This document shows positions 23,644-30,440 of a stretch of 64,000 bases of DNA, one piece after another (within the stretch, counting starts at the first letter, position 1; each line of letters begins with the position of its first letter). Origin of the DNA: a virus. The notes beneath the pieces were generated by a model that saw only the letters and a program-made list of their open reading frames with translations, made no database searches and was not told the origin of the DNA. The DNA is taken from positions 468,730-532,729 of the IMG/VR virus record IMGVR_UViG_3300049215_000771. One strand, 5' to 3'. The translations under genes were made by a program, and so were the position numbers.

Positions 23644-23883
23644 TCATTTGCAAGTAATGTCTTCCAGTCTCGTGTACTGCCAGAAGTAAATGCTACCCTT
23701 GTCGCTGTTCAACTTGTTCAGCCGCTTCACTTCCGCTTCTGCCCGTTCCGGCGTCGGAACTACCTTCTTCACCGTGAGTCGCATCTTCAACTCGTCCGGC
23801 GTCAGTTTCACCGCTCCCGACGCTATCTCGGTTGGTTCTAAGTCCAGCCTCAGTACGGCGTAAGCAGGGGCTAGGGGAATCAT
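23644..23883 (-). CDS. Unknown 79-aa protein
   Basis: MIPLAPAYAVLRLDLEPTEI; middle GAVKLTPDELKMRLTVKKVV; end GSIYFWQYTRLEDITCK. The frame looks genuine from its composition. It may be the continuation of the short upstream frame at 23884-23992, since that frame has no stop of its own before overlapping this one. Confidence 0.6.
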   Translation of the reverse strand: MIPLAPAYAVLRLDLEPTEIASGAVKLTPDELKMRLTVKKVVPTPERAEAEVKRLNKLNSDKGSIYFWQYTRLEDITCK

Positions 23884-23992
23884 CGAACAACAACCTCATG
23901 TAATTGTCCACTGTTCTCGTCTGAATCTGACCGCCTCTCTCGAAGCGGTCCCACTGTTTTTCAGAGATACCAGTAAACTCATCGCTCGTCAT
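23693..23992 (-). CDS. Short protein whose second half is a shadow
   Basis: MTSDEFTGISEKQWDRFERG, about 38 plausible residues (QIQTRTVDNYMRLLFDD), then an Arg/Gly/Ser-rich shadow of the 79-aa gene. The first part could join the 79-aa frame by a frameshift near 23880. The first half resembles a small HTH (ISEKQWDRFERGGQIQTRTVDNYMR). Confidence 0.4.
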   Translation of the reverse strand: MTSDEFTGISEKQWDRFERGGQIQTRTVDNYMRLLFDDSPSPCLRRTEAGLRTNRDSVGSGETDAGRVEDATHGEEGSSDAGTGRSGSEAAEQVEQRQG

Positions 23993-24266
23993 CGCCGACT
24001 TCCCGGAGGGTGCGGTCGGCTTTTTCGATCTTGTCGAAGTCTTCGTTGTAGAGGGCGAACCGGATTTCTTGCGTTTCGTCATTGGAAAGTACCGCCCGGA
24101 TTGGGAAGTCAACCACAATGGTCGTCGGTTCCTCCAGTTCCACGCTGGCCTCGTCGCCTTCTTCCTCCGCAGGCATGTCGATCCGCATGAACTGAGAAAG
24201 ATTGATGGTATAATCCAACAAGTGCGGCTCGGCTTCCGCCATCTCAACCAAATCACGCAGTTTCAT
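23979..24266 (-). CDS. Acidic 95-aa protein, unknown
   Basis: MKLRDLVEMAEAEPHLLDYT with AAGGAAAA upstream. Strand-rich (TTIVVDFPIRAVLSNDETQE). Ends GDDER. No family recognised. Confidence 0.62.
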   Translation of the reverse strand: MKLRDLVEMAEAEPHLLDYTINLSQFMRIDMPAEEEGDEASVELEEPTTIVVDFPIRAVLSNDETQEIRFALYNEDFDKIEKADRTLREVGDDER

Positions 24267-24468
24267 GTTTTTCCTTATCGTGGATGCGCCACCCAGGACG
24301 TTCCTTGTAGAGAATGTCGTTGATGGCATCGCCGTAAACAAACCCCGCCTTCGCCTCGGTCGTCATCAGGCTGTGGGAAAGTTCTTCCAACTCGCTCACC
24401 ATCTCCTGATAGTCCTGAACGACTGCGATCAGTTCTTCCTTGGTCAGTTCGTGCAGTTGTCGTTGCAT
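24253..24468 (-). CDS. Small helical protein, unknown
   Basis: 71 aa, MQRQLHELTKEELIAVVQDY, coiled-coil-like first half (EMVSELEELSHSLM). Starts two nt after the clpS stop. Confidence 0.62.
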   Translation of the reverse strand: MQRQLHELTKEELIAVVQDYQEMVSELEELSHSLMTTEAKAGFVYGDAINDILYKERPGWRIHDKEKHETA

Positions 24469-24469
24469 G

Positions 24470-24811
24470 TTAGTTCGCCGGCTCGATCTCACACTTCATG
24501 CTCCCCTTGCAGCGTGCCACACGCTTGTCAGGGCCGAAGCTGTGAACTTGTTCTTGTTTCAGTTCCGCCAGTTCCTTGCTGCAAGTCTTCAAAATGGCCC
24601 GGCCTTTGTGATGGACCGTTTCGGCAACCTTCTTCCCGTGCTGTACCGAGTGTCCAAACACCTTCTGGCACAACTCGATAACATAGTCAACCGTGTGATC
24701 GTCGTCATTGACCAAGATCACATTGTACGGAGGAAGAATCTTGTTCTTCGTCTCGTTGTCGGTTTGATCTTCCACGTCGATGCCCAAGTCGGGCAGAGTC
24801 GTTGTACTCAT
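24470..24811 (-). CDS. clpS: ClpS-like adaptor of ClpAP/ClpCP
   Basis: 113 aa. PPYNVILVNDDDHTVDYVIE matches the ClpS N-end-rule pocket region (xxVLLHNDDYTPMDFVVE type), followed by LCQKVFGHS and AETVHHKGRAILKT, the second signature helix. ClpS brings N-degron proteins to the Clp protease. The C-terminal tail QVHSFGPDKRVARCKGS is basic. A phage version could redirect host proteolysis. Start ATG at 24811 with AGGAAG; the longer frame runs into the upstream gene. Confidence 0.85.
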   Translation of the reverse strand: MSTTTLPDLGIDVEDQTDNETKNKILPPYNVILVNDDDHTVDYVIELCQKVFGHSVQHGKKVAETVHHKGRAILKTCSKELAELKQEQVHSFGPDKRVARCKGSMKCEIEPAN

Positions 24812-24962
24812 TCGTCTGTTTCTTCCTTTCAAGAACTTCTTCAAAGTGAGCGATGACCTTGGCTCCACGCACCGGGCAGAAGCGGCCCTCGTTCACTTCT
24901 CTACGGTAGTAAGCGATCCAACCTTCCAGTTCTTTGACACTCCCCTGCTTCCGCAGGTTCAT
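24705..24962 (-). CDS. Small basic helical protein, ends overlap clpS
   Basis: 85 aa from MNLRKQGSVKELEGWIAYYR at 24962 (ATGA overlap); an alternative ATG at 25064 (MSESTRIGIIRGEMQ, GGAAAG site) also reads well. The last 35 codons overlap clpS and look like its shadow. No family recognised. Confidence 0.5.
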   Translation of the reverse strand: MNLRKQGSVKELEGWIAYYRREVNEGRFCPVRGAKVIAHFEEVLERKKQTNEYNDSARLGHRRGRSNRQRDEEQDSSSVQCDLGQ

Positions 24963-25588
24963 GTGCCCGCCGTAGATTCCCCGTCGCTGGGCGAGTTGTT
25001 GTCCCGCCCGATGTCGGGACTGCATTTCCCCTCGGATGATTCCGATTCTTGTTGATTCTGACATCGGTACTTTCCTGGTAATGGCCCTATCCAACCCTTT
25101 GGCAAACCATCGCCAACCGGAATATACCATCCGGTCGCCGTTTCGGGATGCCCTGTCTGTTGAAGAATCCCGATCAGTTCGCCGTTGAACTCACAGCCTT
25201 CGGGATAATCATCCGTACTGTATTTCGCCAGTACACCCTGAATGGCCTCGTTCAGTTCCTTCTTGATTTTCTCGATCACACTCATTTCTGCGCCCCACGC
25301 CTTATGCCCGCCAACTTCTTGCAAGATCGGCTCGTAGTATTTCCAGGCCGTAGCGTAAGGAATGTTGGTGTCACACCCTTCACAATCTTCTTCCAGCAAA
25401 TGATGCCCAACACCTTCTTCAGCACAAGCCGGGTCCGGGCAATGCCTCATTGGAGCATGACAGTTCGGACAAACGTAGTAAAACTTCCTGCCACTGGCGT
25501 CGGTACTCCATTCAATCGACCGGGCCTGAAACTCCCTCCAAGTGATCGCCCCATCTTCGTACAACTTGCGAAGTCGGCGGGGGTCCAT
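24959..25588 (-). CDS. Zinc-ribbon protein of unknown function
   Basis: 209 aa from MDPRRLRKLYEDGAITWREF. A multi-Cys domain YYVCPNCHAPMRHCPDPACAE and EDCEGCDTNI forms one or two zinc sites, followed by a helical region MSVIEKIKKELNEAIQGV and a C-terminal aromatic part with PLPGKYRCQ. The end overlaps the next gene. The start is uncertain: no strong ribosome site at 25588. Confidence 0.55.
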   Translation of the reverse strand: MDPRRLRKLYEDGAITWREFQARSIEWSTDASGRKFYYVCPNCHAPMRHCPDPACAEEGVGHHLLEEDCEGCDTNIPYATAWKYYEPILQEVGGHKAWGAEMSVIEKIKKELNEAIQGVLAKYSTDDYPEGCEFNGELIGILQQTGHPETATGWYIPVGDGLPKGWIGPLPGKYRCQNQQESESSEGKCSPDIGRDNNSPSDGESTAGT

Positions 25589-25632
25589 CTTCTTGTATGG
25601 TCCAGCCGGGCCGTTGATGGTTATGAGCCGTC

Positions 25633-25974
25633 TCAGGTATCTTTGAGCGCCTTCATCACGGCGTTGAACGCTGCTGTCGCCCGTTCCTTGTCCCCGATCT
25701 TGTTGACCGCCCATAACATCAACCTCAAGTCGTTCGCTTGAGCCTCCAGCGCCGTTTGCGGGATTGGGAAAGCATCTCCATTGCGGTCATGCTTGCCGTA
25801 CCTGTCGATTTTTCGAGCCTCGGCGATGGCTTCTTCGTCGCCTTCGAGGATGCGTTGCACCAGACCACGTTCGTTGAGAGCCGCCAGGAAATTGAAAACT
25901 TCACCTTTGCTGATGGTCAACTTCTCGGCCAGCATTTCACACAGCTTCCAGCGATCCTTCATCGACATCGCCAT
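25633..25974 (-). CDS. Small HTH-like protein
   Basis: 113 aa, MAMSMKDRWKLCEMLAEKLT, GGAGAAC before the ATG. KLTISKGEVFNFLAALNERGLVQRIL looks like a winged-helix recognition segment. Helical C-terminus. Located right after tRNA-Phe. Confidence 0.62.
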   Translation of the reverse strand: MAMSMKDRWKLCEMLAEKLTISKGEVFNFLAALNERGLVQRILEGDEEAIAEARKIDRYGKHDRNGDAFPIPQTALEAQANDLRLMLWAVNKIGDKERATAAFNAVMKALKDT

Positions 25975-25988
25975 AACTGTTCTCCAAG

Positions 25989-26070
25989 TGCCTCCCCAGG
26001 GGATTGAACCCTAACCTTCTGCTTTTCAGGCAGATGTGCAGACCAAATGGAACCACTACACCAGAGAGGC
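25989..26070 (-). tRNA. tRNA-Phe(GAA) with enlarged D-loop
   Basis: 82 nt. Acceptor GCCTCTC/GGGAGGC with A73, anticodon stem TCTGC/GCAGA, loop CTGAAAA (GAA), T-loop TTCAATC. The D-stem GTG/CAC closes a D-loop of about 20 nt, far above normal. A canonical tRNA-Phe follows at 26970-27043. Confidence 0.75.
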
Positions 26071-26072
26071 AA

Positions 26073-26270
26073 TCATTCATCCCACAACTGATACCGCCAA
26101 TGCTTTGGGATAGAAGCAAGGGGGATTTTCGTCGGTTTGTCACACGCCGCACACACGCAATAGGCTCCCACTTCCATCGCATCCTTGATGTCTTCTACCG
26201 TCACCGCCAGAACCGACTTGCAGTGTTCGCATACCACCCGAATGGTGTTGTTATTTTCAACAATTCTCAT
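26073..26270 (-). CDS. Small zinc-ribbon protein
   Basis: 65 aa, MRIVENNNTIRVVCEHCKSV; second knuckle YCVCAACDK. Typical two-strand zinc ribbon. Ends two nt before tRNA-Phe. Confidence 0.66.
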   Translation of the reverse strand: MRIVENNNTIRVVCEHCKSVLAVTVEDIKDAMEVGAYCVCAACDKPTKIPLASIPKHWRYQLWDE

Positions 26271-26277
26271 GGAAGCC

Positions 26278-26541
26278 TCAATCTTCCGGTCGTCCCCACC
26301 GATGATGGTCGTGATCGTCCCTGGCGTAATCATCCGGGTTGAAGTATTGCAAGTTGCCGGACCAGTGATCGACTTGCTCCACGAATGCCCGCAGGCTGTT
26401 ATAAACTTCCAATATCCCGGCTTTCTGCATCTTATTGTAGTTCCGAGACTCGCCCTTGGTTGCCGTGGTTTCCTCGATGAACTTCACTAACGTCCGTGCT
26501 TCGTCCACAGTAAGCACTGACCACTGAAAAGGCAATAGCAT
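26278..26541 (-). CDS. Small protein, unknown
   Basis: 87 aa, MLLPFQWSVLTVDEARTLVK; helical first part, then acidic/His-rich end (DDYARDDHDHHRWGRPED). ATG overlaps the upstream stop. Confidence 0.58.
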   Translation of the reverse strand: MLLPFQWSVLTVDEARTLVKFIEETTATKGESRNYNKMQKAGILEVYNSLRAFVEQVDHWSGNLQYFNPDDYARDDHDHHRWGRPED

Positions 26542-26801
26542 TACAACTCCAAACCACCGTTGACCAGAATTTCTCGAACCTCAGCAGAACTACCGATGGG
26601 TTCCAGGGCGGCATACAACTGCTCGGCGACATAAACCTCGCTTGCGCCCTCATGGTTGACCACCCGAACCTGAGTCGGGTCCGCCTCAACCGGAAACGCC
26701 TCGTACTCACCTGTGACGAAAACCAGGAAGCAGTGATTGATCTGCTTGATCCTTTCTTCGTCATCGAGAGCAGGCGGAAGAAACTCGTTCCAATAACCCA
26801 T
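26541..26801 (-). CDS. Small acidic protein, unknown
   Basis: 86 aa, MGYWNEFLPPALDDEERIKQ with AGGAG eight nt upstream. Strand/helix mix (CFLVFVTGEYEAFPVEADPT). Upstream in-frame codons lie in tRNA sequences. Confidence 0.62.
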   Translation of the reverse strand: MGYWNEFLPPALDDEERIKQINHCFLVFVTGEYEAFPVEADPTQVRVVNHEGASEVYVAEQLYAALEPIGSSAEVREILVNGGLEL

Positions 26802-26816
26802 GTTTTTTTCTCCTGG

Positions 26817-26903
26817 CGGTAACGAAGGGAATTGAACCCATAAGGCGGTTTCCCGCTCGGCGGCTCTTGTGCCGTTGCCTTCTCCACTTAGGCTTGCGCT
26901 ACC
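26817..26903 (-). tRNA. Degenerate class II tRNA-like element
   Basis: 87 nt. Acceptor GGTAGCG/CGTTACC with G73, D-stem GCC/GGC, variable hairpin GCGGGAAACCGC, T-loop TTCAATT. The anticodon arm is poor: CGGC/GCCG closes only ACAAGA and no U33 is present. Anticodon unresolved. Confidence 0.45.
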
Positions 26904-26969
26904 AGATTTCGCCATTTGCTCCGCTGTTGATGGCATTGATCGACTCATCATCCATCCTTGCTCTACCAG

Positions 26970-27043
26970 TGCCCAGGGTCGGACTTGAACCGACGACCTT
27001 CTGCTCTTCAGGCAGACGCTACTACCAACTGAGCTACCTGGGC
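26970..27043 (-). tRNA. tRNA-Phe(GAA), canonical
   Basis: 74 nt cloverleaf. Acceptor GCCCAGG/CCTGGGC with A73, D-loop AGTTGGTAG, anticodon stem TCTGC/GCAGA, loop CTGAAGA (GAA), T-loop TTCAAGT. Confidence 0.92.
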
Positions 27044-27067
27044 CAAACCATTCAGTAAAAAAGGGCG

Positions 27068-27164
27068 TGCAGGATGATGGGACTCGAACCCACCTGTACC
27101 TACCTTGCACGGCTTGCGCCGCTTGGGGACTCGCTGCCAACTGCTCATTACGGTCACACCCTGC
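27068..27164 (-). tRNA. Oversized tRNA-like element with 13-bp closing stem
   Basis: 97 nt. Stem GCAGGGTG/CATCCTGC (8 bp), T-arm GTGGG/CCCAT with loop TTCGAGT, internal hairpin CGGC-GCAA-GCCG. A standard anticodon arm cannot be found. Flanking bases extend the outer pairing: 27061-27073 and 27160-27172 are a perfect 13-nt inverted repeat. Confidence 0.45.
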
Positions 27165-27232
27165 ACGCCCTTGGTCCTTAGCCCCTCACTCGCCCGTGAA
27201 CCGTTCGCTTCCTGCGACGGTTGAACCGGAAG

Positions 27233-27358
27233 TTATTCCAGTAGGCTTTTCGCCTCCAGACGCCTTGGGACTTTTTCTTCTTCCTTTGTTTCAACTTTGC
27301 CTCCGCAGTTGAGGAATTGGTAGTTTCCAACGCCGTTGCAGAGGACGCAGATGACCAT
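27233..27358 (-). CDS. 41-aa protein with Cys pair
   Basis: MVICVLCNGVGNYQFLNCGG, then a Lys/Glu-rich tail. GGGAG upstream; ATG two nt after the previous stop. CVLC plus a third Cys may bind metal. Real gaps: 27174-27232 shows nothing. Confidence 0.5.
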   Translation of the reverse strand: MVICVLCNGVGNYQFLNCGGKVETKEEEKVPRRLEAKSLLE

Positions 27359-27359
27359 T

Positions 27360-27518
27360 TTATTTACTCCCAGGTTGCGGCCTTTTCTTCAACCAAGGCG
27401 TATGCCGCTTCGCCTGACACTCGGCTGTGCAGAAATGCAGCAGCCGCCTTTTGCCACGAACCGTGTGATATGGGCCTTCAATCACTGTGCGGCAACCGTC
27501 GCACACAACTCCACCCAT
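27360..27518 (-). CDS. 52-aa zinc-finger-like protein
   Basis: MGGVVCDGCRTVIEGPYHTV, then HFCTAECQAKRH: CxxC and CxxxC knuckles, 20-some residues apart, as in small TRASH/YHS-like fingers. Basic C-terminus. Starts two nt after the upstream TAA. Confidence 0.58.
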   Translation of the reverse strand: MGGVVCDGCRTVIEGPYHTVRGKRRLLHFCTAECQAKRHTPWLKKRPQPGSK

Positions 27519-27520
27519 TT

Positions 27521-27766
27521 TTAACACGACTCGTCTCCCGAACGCTCGAAAAGTGAACCCTTCACTTCATGTCCGATGCCGACACACTTGACGCCAGCCT
27601 GGACAACGTGACTTCCCAGCCGCCCCTTGTGGACCTTCACGACCTTGCTACACCAGGGACATTTGACTTCCTTCAGCTTCGACAAATCTTTCTTCTCATA
27701 GCCCCTGTGAACCTTCTTTCGTTCAAGGTGCTTGCCGGTATTTGTCGGAATGTTCTTGTTTGCCAT
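27521..27766 (-). CDS. Small basic zinc-ribbon protein
   Basis: 81 aa, MANKNIPTNTGKHLERKKVH; VKCPWCSKVVKVHKGRLGSHVV is a single zinc-knuckle/finger-like segment, with a further Cys later. Basic N-terminus suggests RNA or DNA binding. Confidence 0.65.
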   Translation of the reverse strand: MANKNIPTNTGKHLERKKVHRGYEKKDLSKLKEVKCPWCSKVVKVHKGRLGSHVVQAGVKCVGIGHEVKGSLFERSGDESC

Positions 27767-27776
27767 GTTACACCAG

Positions 27777-27894
27777 CGGATCAGAACGGGACTCGAACCC
27801 GCAACATGAATTTGGGTAGCGATTTTGCTACAAGACCCCCATGTACCTTACCTTTTTAGGGCTTAGTGCTTCTGCCGTTTCTGCCACCTGATCC
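27777..27894 (-). tRNA. Oversized tRNA-like element (118 nt)
   Basis: Acceptor GGATCAG/CTGATCC (8th G-U pair possible) with G73, T-arm GCGGG/CCCGT with loop TTCGAGT, variable hairpin GTAGC/GCTAC. About 40 nt more than a normal class II tRNA between the D-arm and variable arm; no clear anticodon arm. Confidence 0.45.
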
Positions 27895-27896
27895 AG

Positions 27897-27984
27897 CGGA
27901 AGGTGCGGGAGTCGAACTCGCAACACCCCTTTCAGGGTGTGTCCCGTTTCGAGCGGGGTGGGCCTGCCAATGCCCAAACCTTCC
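27897..27984 (-). tRNA. tRNA-Ser(CGA), copy 2
   Basis: Acceptor GGAAGGT/ACCTTCC with G73, anticodon stem CCCG/CGGG, loop CTCGAAA (CGA), variable arm ACACCCTGAAAGGGGTGT, T-loop TTCGACT. Confidence 0.9.
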
Positions 27985-27986
27985 AG

Positions 27987-28247
27987 TTACATTCTTGCTC
28001 TGACATCACACCATCGAATCCGACGAACGGTGTAAGCACCACGAAGTTCACCATCTTCAATCGCCGCCAGCGCCTCTTCTTCCGTATCATACGACATCGT
28101 GTATATCGACGCCGTGTTGAGGTTGAGAATTCGCCATTCCTTCGACCGACCATCAAAAATAGCCGTCTCGAAGATGAGAGTACCAGTCCTTCGGACACCC
28201 TTCAACCACTCCATGTCTTCAGGACCGCCAGTGATGAAATCACCCAT
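27987..28247 (-). CDS. Small strand-rich protein, unknown
   Basis: 86 aa, MGDFITGGPEDMEWLKGVRR with GGAGG before the ATG. Contains SYDTEEEALAAIEDGELRGAY, a helix-strand unit common in small phage proteins. Ends two nt before tRNA-Ser. Confidence 0.64.
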   Translation of the reverse strand: MGDFITGGPEDMEWLKGVRRTGTLIFETAIFDGRSKEWRILNLNTASIYTMSYDTEEEALAAIEDGELRGAYTVRRIRWCDVRARM

Positions 28248-28262
28248 AACAAATCCTCCAAG

Positions 28263-28351
28263 CGGAAGGTGAGGGAGTTGAACCCTCAGCCCCCTTGCGG
28301 GGGCACCAACTTAGCAGGTTGGCGTGACGAACCGATAGTCACCTACCTTCC
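28263..28351 (-). tRNA. tRNA-Ser(GCT)
   Basis: Acceptor GGAAGGT/ACCTTCC with G73, anticodon stem CCAAC/GTTGG, loop CTGCTAA (GCT), variable arm GCCCCCGCAAGGGGGC, T-loop TTCAACT. Confidence 0.92.
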
Positions 28352-28356
28352 AAACA

Positions 28357-28551
28357 TCACTCAATCTCACTGACAAATTCTACACGTCGCCCACGTCGTT
28401 TAACATCCTTGTTCAAATCAATTCTCATCCAGCAGTATTGCCCGGTCGATATTCCCATTTCAGCCAGGTACTTCTGGCACGCTTCGACGATTTCACTTTC
28501 CGTCAGGGTCACGACCGCCTTCTTATTGCCCTTCGCTTTGCGGAATCGCAT
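28357..28551 (-). CDS. Small basic protein, unknown
   Basis: 64 aa, MRFRKAKGNKKAVVTLTESE. Helix ESEIVEACQKYLAEM, then strand QYCWMRIDLNKDVKRRG. The ATG is inside the RSIDD tag codons of the upstream gene, using its CGGAG as ribosome site. Confidence 0.6.
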   Translation of the reverse strand: MRFRKAKGNKKAVVTLTESEIVEACQKYLAEMGISTGQYCWMRIDLNKDVKRRGRRVEFVSEIE

Positions 28552-28717
28552 CGTCGTCAATGCTCCGGTACTTCGGCTTCTTCAGCAGCGGCTTGCCATC
28601 CCACAATCGCTTCAGATTTTCCCACTCCCACACAGTCCTGGCTCGTAGCTCGAAGGCTTCTTCCAGGTTCCAGCCCGCCGCCCGAAGGTTGGCGATTTCT
28701 TCCTCGTTAAATAGCAT
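28523..28717 (-). CDS. Small tagged protein with YRSIDD near the C-terminus
   Basis: 64 aa from MLFNEEEIANLRAAGWNLEE with AAGGA upstream. Helical body, then LKKPKYRSIDD (tag residues 50-55) and nine more residues DAIPQSEGQ. Overlaps the upstream gene by 11 nt. Confidence 0.66.
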   Translation of the reverse strand: MLFNEEEIANLRAAGWNLEEAFELRARTVWEWENLKRLWDGKPLLKKPKYRSIDDDAIPQSEGQ

Positions 28718-29192
28718 CGAGCATGTCCTTGATCTTGGCGTACTTCTCCCACACGATCTGAGCGTCGTGCTTGTTGATATAACCGAACGAGAAAAAGCAA
28801 GGATAGCCATTCACCCCACGAGGACCAGCTTTGTCGTAATACTCGTAGATCATGCCGATGTCTTGCTTGTACTCGTCCGTGGCGTCGGCAAACGCTCCCA
28901 GGACGAGCGGCATGAAAATCATGCCCAGGTGCGTGATGTCAAATTCCCGAACATGCCGGTCAGTAAACACCAGGTTCATGGCGATGTCTTTCGCCAATTG
29001 CGTCAGGTACTCCGATGGCTTGTTGTCGATTGCCTTGGGCTTCAACGCCCCGACAGCCCAATCTCCCTTCATGGGGGCTTCTGAAACTTCTTCTTTCACC
29101 ATCATTGCCTCAGTACAGCGTTCACAGTCGCATTCACAACCACCCATGCGCCAGCTTGTCTGACACAACCCCTGGCGACAATGTTCTACCAT
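28707..29192 (-). CDS. Unknown 161-aa protein with Cys-rich N-terminus
   Basis: MVEHCRQGLCQTSWRMGGCE then CDCERC, so up to six Cys in the first 26 residues (metal site or disulfides). The rest is alpha/beta with GYPCFFSFGYINKHDAQIVWEKYAKI. No family recognised. Confidence 0.62.
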   Translation of the reverse strand: MVEHCRQGLCQTSWRMGGCECDCERCTEAMMVKEEVSEAPMKGDWAVGALKPKAIDNKPSEYLTQLAKDIAMNLVFTDRHVREFDITHLGMIFMPLVLGAFADATDEYKQDIGMIYEYYDKAGPRGVNGYPCFFSFGYINKHDAQIVWEKYAKIKDMLDAI

Positions 29193-29256
29193 GAAGACAC
29201 CGAAAACGCTGCAAGGTTCGTGTTCCGGGCGGATTTTGGCGAGGAATCCGCCCGGA

Positions 29257-29556
29257 TCACGTTTCGACCTTCACCAATTTGCCAAAGACCCCGTTGCGGC
29301 CAACCCAGCCGTTAATATGGCCTCGGTTGTTCCCGATCTGGTAGCGGTCCCCCTGGACTGCCTTCACCAGATGAAGATATTGACGACCGGCGACCTTGCA
29401 CAAGACAACATCACCAACTTCAATATCACCGCTGATGGGTTCCACGGTGCAGAGTTGGCCGCTATCGACCTTTCCCTTCATCGAGGAACCCCGTGGACGA
29501 AACTTCACAGTCTCGCCCGCCTGCAACTTCGAGATGTAGCCGGTTGCCCAGCCCAT
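29257..29556 (-). CDS. S24/LexA-like peptidase-fold protein
   Basis: 99 aa, MGWATGYISKLQAGETVKFR. FRPRGSSMKGKVDSGQLCTV carries the Ser-Met of the S24/S26 active-site loop; GDVVLCKVAGRQYLHLVKAV follows, where the general base Lys would sit, then IGNNRGHINGWVGR. No DNA-binding domain is attached. The terminator at 29580-29635 lies just upstream, so a promoter in the 24-nt gap or readthrough must feed it. Confidence 0.7.
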   Translation of the reverse strand: MGWATGYISKLQAGETVKFRPRGSSMKGKVDSGQLCTVEPISGDIEVGDVVLCKVAGRQYLHLVKAVQGDRYQIGNNRGHINGWVGRNGVFGKLVKVET

Positions 29557-29579
29557 ATTTGCCGCCTTTGTGTGGGTAT

Positions 29580-29635
29580 AAAAAAAGAACCCCGGCAGCC
29601 TGTTTCCCTTTTGAGGATTCGGCTGCCGGGGTTCT
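29580..29635 (-). terminator. Rho-independent terminator
   Basis: Minus strand 15-bp stem AGAACCCCGGCAGCC/GGCTGCCGGGGTTCT with a 20-nt loop, followed directly by seven T. It ends transcription of the tRNA-like region 29.6-30.4 kb. Confidence 0.75.
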
Positions 29636-30001
29636 ACCCCCACAAAGTCCTTGTCAGACCGTGCAGCCTCCCTCAGCGCTATACGAAAATAGCGACGACG
29701 AGGAAAACAGACTAAGTGACAAGGAGAAGAAATTCACGGTTTTTCCCTTTTGTTCAGGTTATGACTATGGTAGTCGCCCTGGTTCAAAAAATCAAGGGAA
29801 GTTCCGAAAAATTCTTCCCCCTTGTTTCGACGGTTGGCTGGCTTTGTTCAATTTCCCCTACACCAGCACGCCGGGACATAGCCGGACAGCAGCCAGTTCA
29901 TTGCCTCACTCGATCTCGGTTTCCCGGTGGCCGATATATTGGCTCCCTGGCGGAACCCGGCAATGCCGGTAATCCCGCTACACTGCGCCGCAACCATCTA
30001 G
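29636..30001. other. No gene seen between terminator and first tRNA-like element
   Basis: Several open frames exist but none has a ribosome site with sensible composition. A plus-strand frame starting near 29716 runs through the tRNA-like elements and is not credible. The stretch may be part of a structured or processed transcript. Confidence 0.4.
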
Positions 30002-30151
30002 CGAACCACCCAGGAGTCGAACCTGGAGGTTGGACCGGCGTGTACACCCCCGGTGGCCCCAACCCTGGAAACCTCACTTTCCCCCATCAAAAACAAGGTC
30101 GGTTTGCAACCCTTCCATGTTCCATCAAGGTACTCGTTATCCTAGTGGTCC
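30002..30151 (-). tRNA. Oversized tRNA-like element (150 nt)
   Basis: Acceptor GGACCAC/GTGGTTC with G73 and a good T-arm CCAGG/CCTGG with loop TTCGACT. The interior holds a TTGCAAA loop, like a Cys anticodon loop, on a poor stem, and a large hairpin GGTTGG..ACCGG/CCGGT..CCAACC. About 75 nt longer than a tRNA. Could be tRNA-Cys with insertions; not resolved. Confidence 0.4.
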
Positions 30152-30163
30152 AATCGTACACAG

Positions 30164-30272
30164 CGGAGAAGGTAGGAGTCGAACCTACAATGTCGGCGGG
30201 AGTTCCCCAGGGAATGCTTGGAACAATACACCTGGGTACTAGCCGCCCGCTTTGCCGTTTGCGTACTTCTCC
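30164..30272 (-). tRNA. tRNA-like element with a 38-nt insertion in the anticodon loop
   Basis: 109 nt. Acceptor GGAGAAG/CTTCTCC with G73, D-arm CGC..GGC..GCG, T-arm GTAGG/CCTAC with loop TTCGACT. The anticodon stem GCGGG/CCCGC closes a 45-nt loop containing its own hairpin CCCAGG/CCTGGG. Looks like an intron-bearing tRNA; anticodon unresolved. Confidence 0.45.
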
Positions 30273-30303
30273 GGGAGGCGGTTTGATTACGGCCCAAACC
30301 AGC

Positions 30304-30397
30304 CAAGAAAAGCCGGTTCGTTTTACGTCTGAATCCAGACGGAGTTGAGTTAAGGCCAACAGCAAAAGCCCGGTCAGTTTACATCGGACTCCAGATG
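30304..30397 (-). repeat. Two 38-nt imperfect repeats with covarying hairpins
   Basis: Units 30304-30341 and 30360-30397 match at 28 of 38 positions. Each contains a hairpin: CGTCTG-gatt-CAGACG in one, CATCTGG-agt-CCGATG in the other. The G-C to A-T change at the second base pair is compensated on both sides. They lie between the promoter at 30441-30469 and the first tRNA-like element, so they begin that transcript. Confidence 0.5.
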
Positions 30398-30440
30398 GGC
30401 CAGTTTTAAGTCGTGGCTCCCGACCATCATGACAAGGGTT

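Noticed and set aside
27061-27172. Rho-independent terminator from the inverted repeat
   Set aside because: The loop is about 86 nt and holds a T-arm; no T-run follows on the minus strand.
27777-27894. Selenocysteine tRNA, because of a possible 8-bp acceptor
   Set aside because: No TCA anticodon loop can be drawn and no selenocysteine genes are seen.
29716-30348. 210-codon plus-strand ORF
   Set aside because: Passes antisense through tRNA-like elements; no sensible composition.
30087-30365. 92-codon minus-strand ORF
   Set aside because: Runs through two tRNA-like elements and hairpin repeats.
30304-30397. CRISPR array
   Set aside because: Only two imperfect units, 56 nt apart, and no cas genes.
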